From Novipirellula caenicola (GTDB taxonomy: Bacteria; Planctomycetota; Planctomycetia; Pirellulales; Pirellulaceae), in contig NZ_BAABRO010000022.1 in the NCBI RefSeq assembly GCF_039545035.1, positions 1-64,000 of the forward strand: a stretch of 64,000 nucleotides of DNA, read 5' to 3'. A program made the translations under genes and the position numbers. The notes below the pieces were generated by a model that was not told where the DNA came from, did no database searches, and worked only from the letters and a program-made list of their open reading frames with translations. Shown piece by piece: positions 9,054 through 16,212 of this stretch (positions are counted from its first letter, which is position 1; each line of letters opens with the position of its first letter).

Positions 9054-10421
9054 TTACTCGTTTTCGCTCTCGGCGATTTTCAGATCTTTATATTTTTCGT
9101 TCAGCTCTTCGACCAACAGGAAGCCGATGTCGGTGTTCGCGACATTGATGTACTTCAGTTTTGGAAGCGAGGCGAGTTTGCTGAAGCCTTCGTCCGTAAA
9201 CCTTGTGCCGGCGACATTCAAACGTTCGAGGTTTTGCAATTTCATCAGCGTGTCGACCGACTCGTCGCTAACCTTCGTCGACATCAAATTGAGTTCCGTC
9301 AGATTGGTCAAATTGCCAAACGCGTTGACCGCCTCGTCATCGGTTTTGGTTTCCCATAGCCCGAGGTAGGTTAGCTTGGTCAAACCGCCGATGGTTTGCA
9401 GGCCTTCGGAGCTGACCAGCCGACATTCACTGATGTCGAGGAATTTGACGTTGGGCAGTTCGCTGATGATTTTCATTCCATCGTCATCGAGCGAGGTGTC
9501 GCGAAGTTCCAATCGTTCGAGCGTTTTCAGGTCCGCGATCGATTTAAGTCCTTCACCGGTCACATCGGAACCACGAATACGAAGTCGTTTTAATTTGGTC
9601 AGACCCTCGAGCGCCGGCATCCCTTCATCGTCGATCTTGGTGTAGTCGAGTTGGATGGATTCGAGTGATTTCATTTTGCCCAGCACTTCGAGCGACTTGT
9701 TGCTGATCGACGTGCAGTAGTTGGCGTTGAAAGATTTAAGCGAAAGTCCATCGAGTTTGGCGACGCCTTCGTCGGTCACCTTCGATTTTTCGAGCTGGAT
9801 GTCTGCGAGCGACTTGATTTTGGCCAACGAGTCCAATCCCGCGTCAGCGATGTTGGTGTTACGCAGATCGATCGCACGCAGCTTTTTCAGCGGCGTCAAA
9901 TGGGCGAGACCTTCGTCGGTCACTCCGGTACGACGCAGAAACAACGCCTCGAGATTTTCGAGTTTGCCCACCGATTGCAGCGTCACGTCGCTGATTGCCG
10001 AATCGGTCAAGGTCAAACGCTTGAGTTTGCCGAGTGACTCGATCGCCGCCATGCCTTTGTCGTCAACGCCGGGACCGTTAAAGATCGCCACCTCGACGCT
10101 GGGGAGGCCTCGCAGATGTGGCAGCGAGTCGGCGATGCTGACATCGCTTGAAACCGCGAGTTCGACCACGTTACCCGCGTGGTTTTTCTCCAACACATAT
10201 CCCGCTTCCTCCAACGCCTCGACATCCTCGTCGTTGTCTGCGATGACCGGAGCCTTTTTAGGCTGCGAAACGGCCGCCGAGTCGCCCGGTTGTGACTGCG
10301 AATTCACTCCATCGGAATCCGATCGCGAACATCCAATCAGCATGGCAACGGTCAGCAACATGACGAATCGTGCTGCAGCGATGGGATGAAAACGAGTGTC
10401 GAAGGAGTGTTTTTGAGTCAT
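9054..10421 (-). CDS. Leucine-rich-repeat lipoprotein
   Basis: A 455-residue protein from the chosen ATG (MTQKHSF). A longer form from 10466 is possible. A signal sequence ends in a lipobox (MLIG-Cys31), so it should be a lipid-anchored exported protein. A disordered linker runs to about residue 75. The rest is about 12-13 leucine-rich repeats of roughly 24 residues, for example LENLEALFLRRTGVTDEGLA and KSLESIQLDYTKIDDEGMPA, a type abundant in planctomycetes. No enzymatic domain is seen. It is probably a surface or periplasmic protein-interaction module with unknown partner. It is transcribed divergently from the Gfo/Idh/MocA gene. Confidence 0.92.
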   Translation of the reverse strand: MTQKHSFDTRFHPIAAARFVMLLTVAMLIGCSRSDSDGVNSQSQPGDSAAVSQPKKAPVIADNDEDVEALEEAGYVLEKNHAGNVVELAVSSDVSIADSLPHLRGLPSVEVAIFNGPGVDDKGMAAIESLGKLKRLTLTDSAISDVTLQSVGKLENLEALFLRRTGVTDEGLAHLTPLKKLRAIDLRNTNIADAGLDSLAKIKSLADIQLEKSKVTDEGVAKLDGLSLKSFNANYCTSISNKSLEVLGKMKSLESIQLDYTKIDDEGMPALEGLTKLKRLRIRGSDVTGEGLKSIADLKTLERLELRDTSLDDDGMKIISELPNVKFLDISECRLVSSEGLQTIGGLTKLTYLGLWETKTDDEAVNAFGNLTNLTELNLMSTKVSDESVDTLMKLQNLERLNVAGTRFTDEGFSKLASLPKLKYINVANTDIGFLLVEELNEKYKDLKIAESENE

Positions 10422-10506
10422 GGAAGCTACTCGTGACTGAGAGAGGGAAGGAGGGGGGGATTCCATTTTATCGAAATGGCACGTTGCCGAAAGGGAGTCC
10501 GTTTCG

Positions 10507-10570
10507 TCAAAGGTGAAACCAACGATCGGTGAGCTGACCGATCGGTGATCCGACCGAGCGGTGACCGTCT
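10507..10570. promoter_or_regulatory. 16-bp iterated GGTGA sites in LRR gene leader
   Basis: Three adjacent 16-bp repeats (10523-10538, 10539-10554, 10555-10570) share the consensus CGATCGGTGA-N-CCGAC. A weaker fourth copy (10507-10522) keeps GGTGA in register. They fall between the predicted minus-strand start of transcription near 10600 and the LRR lipoprotein start. A multimeric regulator site or a repeated RNA element is possible. Confidence 0.55.
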
Positions 10571-10607
10571 GACAAACAACCTTAGTTTCAATGTTTTGCA
10601 GGGGAAA

Positions 10608-10636
10608 ATACTAAAGTGTGAGGCTGTTTGTGGCAA
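10608..10636 (-). promoter_or_regulatory. Sigma-70-like promoter for the LRR lipoprotein
   Basis: On the minus strand TTGCCA (10636-10631) is separated by exactly 17 bp from TAGTAT (10613-10608). Transcription would start near 10600 and read through the 16-bp iterons into the LRR gene. It is assigned from consensus match only. Confidence 0.45.
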
Positions 10637-10657
10637 TCACGTTACGTCGGCGTAAAA

Positions 10658-10666
10658 TGCTATAAT
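10658..10666 (+). promoter_or_regulatory. Extended -10 promoter for the Gfo/Idh gene
   Basis: TGCTATAAT is a perfect extended -10 element (TGN-TATAAT) with no good -35, as is common for extended -10 promoters. It lies about 110 bp ahead of the Gfo/Idh/MocA start, in the divergent intergenic region. Confidence 0.5.
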
Positions 10667-10774
10667 CGTTAAATGTTGCCGCCGTGAGCTGCCGTTGTTA
10701 TGGTAGCGTGGCGGTTTAACGCCCCATTCTCTCAACCTACCCCATCCTGTTACTTCCCTCCTTAAGGACCTTAG

Positions 10775-12208
10775 ATGAGCAAGAAAACAACACGTCGAAA
10801 CTTTATTGGCCAAAGTGCCGCATTAACAGCGGGCGTTGGTTTTTGGTCGGGAACTTCGCTAATTAGCCACGGCCAGGATTCGGCACTGCAAGGACTTTCG
10901 GCGGCCTGTATCGGCGTTGGCGGTAAAGGCGGCAGCGATACCAGTCACATCGGCGAACAAGGCGTCAACATCGTCGGTCTATGTGACGTCGATGGCGGCA
11001 CGCTGACAAAGAAGGGGCGTGAATTTAAAGACGCAGAACAATTCACCGATTTCCGCGAAATGCTCGACAAACTTGGCGACAAGATCGACATCGTGACCGT
11101 CAGCACCCCTGACCACACTCACGCTGCGGCCGCGGTTCGTGCGATGCAGATGGGCAAACACGTTTATTGCCAAAAGCCTCTGACATGGTCGATCAGCGAA
11201 GCTCGTTTGATGCGTGAGACCGCTGCGGAGATGGGAGTGGTCACCCAAATGGGTAACCAAGGCACCTCGGCTGACGGGATGCGAGAAGCAGTCGAAGTCA
11301 TTCGCAGCGGCGTGATCGGTGACGTCACCGAAATCCATATTTGGTCCAACCGTCCCGTTTGGCCTCAAGGCAAGGGACGTCCGGCCGGCGAAGATCCGAT
11401 TCCAGAAGATTTGAACTGGGATGCTTGGATCGGCCCAGCACCGATGCGTCCGTTCAAGAAAGGCGAATACCACTCGTTCAATTGGCGTGGTTGGGTCGAC
11501 TTCGGTACCGGAGCACTCGGCGACATGGCTTGCCACACGACCAATTTGTCGGTGATGGCATTGAATTTGTGGGATCCCGTTGCGGTGACCGCGGTCAAGA
11601 ACCCCGGTATCTTCGAAGGCGAAACGTTCCCCGCCAGCTCGGCGTTGATGTTCGAGTTCCCTGAGCGTGATGGCTTGGCGGCTTGCAAGTTCCATTGGTA
11701 CGACGGCGGTGAATTGCCATCGGACGACATCATCAGTCAATTGCCTGAGTCGTTCCAGAAAAAGATTGCTAACCAACGATCCGGTGGTGGCAAAACCAGT
11801 GGTGCCGTGCTTATCGGAACTAAGGGCGTTCTGTTTTCACCGGATGATTACGGTGCCCAGTACATCTTGTTGCCACGTGGTGAATTCGTTGACTTCAAAC
11901 CACCAGCACAAACGTTGCCACGCATCCCATACAAGGGCGGTGGCGATGAGCGTCAAAAGTGGGAATTTGTGCAAACGGTCAAGGGCGACTACGAGCCTGG
12001 CACAATGGCAAACTTCGATTACGCAGGCCGCTTGACCGAAACCATCTTGGTCGGCAACCTCGCACTGCGAGCAGGCGAAGGCAAGCGAATCGAATGGGAC
12101 GCCAAGACGATGCGAAGCACTAACGTTCCCGAAGTCAACCAATTCGTGCAACGTGAATATCGCAAGGGCTGGGAAATTCCCAAAATCGCAGCGACCGCAA
12201 ACCGCTAA
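10775..12208 (+). CDS. Tat-exported Gfo/Idh/MocA oxidoreductase
   Basis: A 477-residue protein with a twin-arginine signal (TRRNFIGQSAALTAG, residues 6-20), so it should be folded and exported with its nucleotide cofactor. The NAD(P)-binding Rossmann motif GVGGKGG is at 47-53, TPDHTHA at 111-117, and the usual EKP motif appears as QKP (CQKPL, 132-136). The C-terminal part has the alpha/beta substrate domain of the family, including HSFNWRGWVDFGTGALGDMA. Substrate is unknown; planctomycete members are usually tied to sugar or sugar-acid turnover. The start follows AAGGA at 10764-10768, a reasonable ribosome site. A strong terminator follows the stop. Confidence 0.95.
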   Translation: MSKKTTRRNFIGQSAALTAGVGFWSGTSLISHGQDSALQGLSAACIGVGGKGGSDTSHIGEQGVNIVGLCDVDGGTLTKKGREFKDAEQFTDFREMLDKLGDKIDIVTVSTPDHTHAAAAVRAMQMGKHVYCQKPLTWSISEARLMRETAAEMGVVTQMGNQGTSADGMREAVEVIRSGVIGDVTEIHIWSNRPVWPQGKGRPAGEDPIPEDLNWDAWIGPAPMRPFKKGEYHSFNWRGWVDFGTGALGDMACHTTNLSVMALNLWDPVAVTAVKNPGIFEGETFPASSALMFEFPERDGLAACKFHWYDGGELPSDDIISQLPESFQKKIANQRSGGGKTSGAVLIGTKGVLFSPDDYGAQYILLPRGEFVDFKPPAQTLPRIPYKGGGDERQKWEFVQTVKGDYEPGTMANFDYAGRLTETILVGNLALRAGEGKRIEWDAKTMRSTNVPEVNQFVQREYRKGWEIPKIAATANR

Positions 12209-12236
12209 ATCACTGCGTTGATTTGAGCTAATCTAG

Positions 12237-12272
12237 AAACCGCGCAGGCCGCAAAAGCCTGTGCGGTTTTTT
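12237..12272 (+). terminator. Intrinsic terminator
   Basis: AAACCGCGCAGGC pairs with GCCTGTGCGGTTT across a short loop, and the T run TTTTTT follows directly. It ends the Gfo/Idh/MocA transcript 28 bp after the stop codon. Confidence 0.9.
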
Positions 12273-12468
12273 CGTTCGGTTGTGGGATCGGCTTCCAGCG
12301 AGTCCGCCGTCCTATCATCGCGAATCACGCCACAGGTTTCGCGACGATTTCCTACCGTTCAAAATCCGGACTGGTTGCCCAACGGACTGGTTGTCCAACA
12401 ATGCGGCAAGCGATTCTAATTGCCACGATGCAAATGTGCCTCACACCGCTCAACGAAGAAAGTCCATC

Positions 12469-13332
12469 ATGTCCCGTAAGATTTTGATCCAACTCGACAC
12501 GGATGCTCACGCCAGCACGTTCGATAGTGTGGTGGCGTACGATTCGGGAGTGGACGCATTGCTGAGCCACGCAAGCGTCACGTCGGAGAATGTCACACCA
12601 CTGGTTCATGGAGCGATGTTTACTCGCGGCGGCGATGATCTAAAAAACACCGCGATCTTTATTGGCGGTTCGGACGTGCGACGTGCTCAATCGCTACTTG
12701 GAAAGGTCAAAGATTGCTTTTTCGGGCCCGTTCGCAACTCAGTCATGCTCGATGCTAACGGATGCAACACGACGGCGTCAGCGGCGGTGGTTTACGCCAG
12801 CCGCGAAGTTGATTTGGCCGGAGCCACTGCGGTCGTGATGGGAGCCACCGGACCAGTCGGCGAGAGAGTCGCTCGGCTGTTGGCGGCCGATGGTGCCAAC
12901 GTGGTGGTCACCAGTCGATCGCTGGAACGGGCGAACGAAGTCGCCAACGTGATCAACGAACAAACCGAAGGTGGCTCGGTCAGCGGAGCTGCCGCCAGCG
13001 GGGCGGAGGATGTCAAAGCGTTGCTTGCCGACGCGAAGATTCTGATTGCATGTGGGGCGGCGGGTGTCCAGCTGGTCGACGGAGCGACTTTGAAAAGCAG
13101 CTCGTCATTGCGGGTGGCAATTGATTTGAATGCGGTGCCGCCCGCAGGGATCGAAGGCATCGGCGTGACCGACAAAAGCAAATCGATCGGCGAATTGAAA
13201 GTCTACGGCGCGATCGGTGTCGGCGGATTGAAGATGAAAACGCATCGCGCTGCGATTGCGTCGCTGTTTGAAACCAACGACCGCGTGCTCGATTACAGCG
13301 AGATCTACGCGATCGCCAAGAACGTGTCGTAG
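12469..13332 (+). CDS. mtdB: NAD(P)-dependent methylene-H4MPT dehydrogenase (MtdB/MtdA type)
   Basis: A 287-residue enzyme oxidising methylene-tetrahydromethanopterin (and possibly the H4F form) to the methenyl form, in the formaldehyde oxidation or C1 transfer route. The start is the ATG of MSRKILIQLDTDAHASTF, where homology begins. The N-terminal domain includes GPVRNSVMLDANGCNTTASA, and the Rossmann motif GATGPVGERVARLLA is near 124-138, followed by VVTSRSLERA. The C-terminal KVYGAIGVGGLKMKTHRAAI is typical of the family. Planctomycetes are among the few bacteria with methanopterin C1 genes. No other pathway gene is adjacent, although a HisA-like gene lies 8 kb downstream. The gene is free-standing after a terminator. 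Confidence 0.92.
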   Translation: MSRKILIQLDTDAHASTFDSVVAYDSGVDALLSHASVTSENVTPLVHGAMFTRGGDDLKNTAIFIGGSDVRRAQSLLGKVKDCFFGPVRNSVMLDANGCNTTASAAVVYASREVDLAGATAVVMGATGPVGERVARLLAADGANVVVTSRSLERANEVANVINEQTEGGSVSGAAASGAEDVKALLADAKILIACGAAGVQLVDGATLKSSSSLRVAIDLNAVPPAGIEGIGVTDKSKSIGELKVYGAIGVGGLKMKTHRAAIASLFETNDRVLDYSEIYAIAKNVS

Positions 13333-13444
13333 CGGAACTCGCGGGCGGCTTGTTGTTTTATTCGTACGATGGACTTCCTAGTCCGTCGAATCCACCATTG
13401 ACGGACTAGGAAGTCCATCCTACACCCGTTGCCGCAGGAAACTC
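13333..13444. repeat. 111-bp palindromic element, copy B (inverted)
   Basis: This is the reverse complement of the element at 8254-8364, starting right after the mtdB stop with GCGGAACTCGCGGGCGGCTT and ending at GCCGCAGGAAACT. The central hairpin GGACTTCCTAGTCCGTC/GACGGACTAGGAAGTCC is intact. It sits between convergent genes, where it could also act as a bidirectional transcription stop. Confidence 0.93.
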
Positions 13445-13504
13445 CAATAAATTAATGAGCCGTCACGAGTTTCGACAGATCACGGCCGAGCAACGTCCCT
13501 CGGC

Positions 13505-14032
13505 TTACCTTCGCTTTAATCTCGCACGTTCGGCCTCGTACCGGCGTTTAGCGCGTTTGTACTCACTCGCTTTGGTGCTGGCGTGAATCGCGCCAAAAAG
13601 ACCAACGGCGATGAACACCAGTCCGAACAGCGGAAAGATTTTGGCCATGCTAAACGGTGATCGCGAAGTGATCGCAAATGCCATCACCGTCCAAAAGCCG
13701 CCGAATACCACAGCGACAATGCCGCCTACCATCGCGGTTCCTTCGGTCGGCAGATGGGTGCGACCATTTTTCCCCGTGATCATAAAGTCGTTTCGTTGCA
13801 GCTCCCATTGACGATCCAGGTCTGCGATTTCCTGGTTCGCTGTCAACTGGCTGACTTGATCGCTCAGCGATTTGGTGGTTTCCGTCAGCTTGTCTACCGC
13901 TTCGGTAAACGTCACATCATGCTCGCGATGCACCGCCAACTGGGCGCCGCAGTGATTGCACTTGATGAAGCGGGCCGAGTTGGGCACTTGCATCGGCGCC
14001 CCGCACGAATTGCAAGCCAAGCTCTCCAACAT
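13505..14032 (-). CDS. Zinc-ribbon protein with two membrane helices
   Basis: A 175-residue protein from the ATG of MLESLACNSCGAPM; an upstream extension to 14089 is less likely because the ribbon begins here. Two CXXC pairs (Cys7/Cys10 and Cys25/Cys28) form a rubredoxin-like zinc ribbon. A coiled-coil-like helix follows at about 40-80, and two hydrophobic segments lie at about 99-121 and 131-151 with a basic C-terminal tail (YKRAKRRYEAERARLKRR). The family function is not known to me. It is convergent with mtdB. Confidence 0.8.
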   Translation of the reverse strand: MLESLACNSCGAPMQVPNSARFIKCNHCGAQLAVHREHDVTFTEAVDKLTETTKSLSDQVSQLTANQEIADLDRQWELQRNDFMITGKNGRTHLPTEGTAMVGGIVAVVFGGFWTVMAFAITSRSPFSMAKIFPLFGLVFIAVGLFGAIHASTKASEYKRAKRRYEAERARLKRR

Positions 14033-14224
14033 TTGTCTTCCTTCCCTCAAACGCAGCGGACTGGTCACTTTCATGGTTACAAACAACATAACAGCCCCAC
14101 GATGACGCGGCTGTTAGCTAAGGGCCTGATTGTCGCATCGAAGGGGCGCAAAATCGCAGAAATGCAGCAAGAAAACATCGTTCGACAGGGGTGATCATGC
14201 AAAAGTCCGCGGTTCCCGCTGAAA

Positions 14225-15319
14225 TCATTCGCCCACCGCAGTCGATTCACCAACCACGCTTAAGGTGGCCGGATAGTCGAGCACGAGTTGTTTCACGGCC
14301 GTTCGCACGAAACTTTTGGGCATCGTTTGATCAAACGCAAAATTGACGATTCTAGCGTTATCACTCGCGGAATATTTTTTCAGATGTGGCAACAGATCAC
14401 CCTCGACATCTTTGTTGACATCGACCGTCAACGCATCGCTGGCGGGATCAAAATCGAGGTCGTCGAGGTCGAGTGTGCGAAGGTTCGATGCGGTTTGAGT
14501 CGAGAAAGTGATTCGTTTTTTGGCGGGCTCATACACGATGCTCCACTGCGTCAAACCAGGTTGAGCGACTTTGGACAGCGATTGGCGGGCGTATTGGATC
14601 GGATCCGCCGTCGCGGCATCCTCGTTCGCCAATTGGACTTGGCATACGGCTTGGTAGTAGCGATGCTCACTATCGTTTCGCCAACGTTGCTGGCGGAAAG
14701 CGTCTCGTGAATCGATACAGGTTGAATTGGCGAGCGCACAATCTTGGATCTCGTTGCCGCGATGCACGTTGGCTTTGCCGCCCAAGAATTCGATCGACGC
14801 AACGTCGCCGGATGCATCCGTTACAAAGTAGTGCACGCGTTCGATGCTGGGGACCATCGGTGTCGGGTAAATCTTTTCGAGACTGGCGACTACGTCGGCG
14901 ACCGTCGCGGCGGTGTCGAGTTGATATTGCACCCACTGGACCACATTCACTGAGTGTTTACCGGGTTGGATGACCGGAAACTGTGCTTGATCCAATTGCA
15001 GCAAATCAACGGTCAGTCCTTTTTCGTTCATACCTGCAAACGGTATCTCGCGTCCGAATTGCACGAAAGAAACGCTGCCGTAGGTGGACACCCATTTGGC
15101 AGGCTGGACCGGAGAAATCGCCTGTTTTTGAATGCCTCTTGGGTTAACGACTAACAAGCCTTCGCCAAAGAACCAATCATGATTGCGAGCGACAACGATC
15201 CGTCCGTCGAAGGAAAATCGCATCACCGTACATGCATTGGCAACGTTGCGGATCGGCAGGCACCCCATGCAGACGAAGGCGGCCAGCAGGATTGAGATTC
15301 GAATGTGACGTGATTTCAT
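14225..15319 (-). CDS. Exported linear-amide C-N hydrolase, choloylglycine hydrolase family
   Basis: A 364-residue Ntn hydrolase. The start is the ATG of MKSRHIRIS, which gives a clean signal peptide ending NVANA; the next residue is Cys30 (ACTVMRF), the expected N-terminal nucleophile exposed by cleavage. Conserved family features follow: a RNHDW motif (45-49), FAGMNEKGLTVDLL and a later NSTCID region. Relatives include bile salt hydrolase, penicillin V acylase and acyl-homoserine-lactone acylases; substrate cannot be told from sequence. The open frame extends far upstream to 16006, but that extension crosses a dispersed repeat and the divergent peptidase gene, so it is excluded. Confidence 0.9.
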   Translation of the reverse strand: MKSRHIRISILLAAFVCMGCLPIRNVANACTVMRFSFDGRIVVARNHDWFFGEGLLVVNPRGIQKQAISPVQPAKWVSTYGSVSFVQFGREIPFAGMNEKGLTVDLLQLDQAQFPVIQPGKHSVNVVQWVQYQLDTAATVADVVASLEKIYPTPMVPSIERVHYFVTDASGDVASIEFLGGKANVHRGNEIQDCALANSTCIDSRDAFRQQRWRNDSEHRYYQAVCQVQLANEDAATADPIQYARQSLSKVAQPGLTQWSIVYEPAKKRITFSTQTASNLRTLDLDDLDFDPASDALTVDVNKDVEGDLLPHLKKYSASDNARIVNFAFDQTMPKSFVRTAVKQLVLDYPATLSVVGESTAVGE

Positions 15320-15403
15320 GACAAATGCCTGTTGGTCATTGGGAGCGAAAGTTGACAGACGGGCCGCGTTTGTGAATCGCATTATGTCCGATACACTACA
15401 GGA

Positions 15404-15946
15404 ATGAAACAAGAACCTCCGCATGGCGACCAAGCCGATCACCCGTCGCACCAAAGCCCAAGTCCGGCATTGGTCGCGACGGCGTATCACGAAGCGGGGC
15501 ATGCCGTGATGGCGCTGTCGCTGGGCCGTCCGATCGACAAGGTGACGATTTCGCCGCGTCGACTGCAAGTCGAGGGGGGTCGATTGGGGGCCTGCAAGAT
15601 TCAAAAGGGGCGAACCAAATCGAGCCGAGATTGGCTCGAGGACGAAGTGTTGATTCTGTTTGCGGGCATGGTTGCCGAAGCGATCATCACTGGCGAATAT
15701 TGCGAATCGGGCGCGGCGCAAGACCTGCGTACCGCCCGACGGTTGCTGCATACGCGTCCCGGCACGCCACAGCAGATGGAGCGGATCGAACGACGCTTGG
15801 TCGACAAAACCGCCCATATCCTCAGTGATGAGGGGCACGCCAAAGCGATCACGATGATCGCGGAAGAGCTGCTCGCGAAAACGACAATCAGCGGCCGCGC
15901 GGTTCGGCATTTCTTTAATATGGCCGTCAAGTCGCATGATAAATAG
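15404..15946 (+). CDS. Stand-alone FtsH-type M41 peptidase domain
   Basis: A 180-residue protein with only the zinc peptidase part of FtsH. HEAGH (His29-Glu30, His33) gives the zinc ligands and catalytic base, and Asp107 in GAAQDLRTA matches the third ligand of FtsH (GAxxDLxxA). There is no AAA+ ATPase domain, no transmembrane segment and no signal peptide, so it should be soluble. FtsH itself is about 600-700 residues, so this is a domain-only relative, not a truncated gene: start, stop and motifs are all intact. It is divergent from the Ntn hydrolase gene. Confidence 0.85.
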   Translation: MKQEPPHGDQADHPSHQSPSPALVATAYHEAGHAVMALSLGRPIDKVTISPRRLQVEGGRLGACKIQKGRTKSSRDWLEDEVLILFAGMVAEAIITGEYCESGAAQDLRTARRLLHTRPGTPQQMERIERRLVDKTAHILSDEGHAKAITMIAEELLAKTTISGRAVRHFFNMAVKSHDK

Positions 15947-15968
15947 CCAAACGTGCAAGGCACCGGGG

Positions 15969-16015
15969 ATCACGTGGGACCCGGCCGCTGACGCGTCGCG
16001 GCTCACTAAATCAAC
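15969..16015. repeat. Dispersed ~45-bp repeat, copy 2
   Basis: The second copy of the element at 776-822, in the same orientation, in the gap before tex. Farther along, at 16077-16114, two 19-bp direct repeats (CTGGCAACGCAAGCGACAC and CTGGTAACGCAAGCGGAAA) fill much of the remaining space. Confidence 0.8.
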
Positions 16016-16212
16016 AACCCGTCAAAGTTTTTGTCCGTTTTCTGGTCCACTCGACAAACGGCGATGCAAGAGATTTCTGGCAACGCAAGCGACACCTGGT
16101 AACGCAAGCGGAAACGTTGCTTCTGGAAGATGCTAATGACATTGAAGTGGCGGCTAGCTAGAATCCGCCGCCCTGCTGACAAAATCGACAAAACATTTCA
16201 TTGAGAAATCGG

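Noticed and set aside
15320-16006. N-terminal extension of the Ntn hydrolase frame
   Set aside because: It runs across a dispersed repeat and antisense to the M41 peptidase, and would bury the signal peptide and the Cys30 nucleophile.
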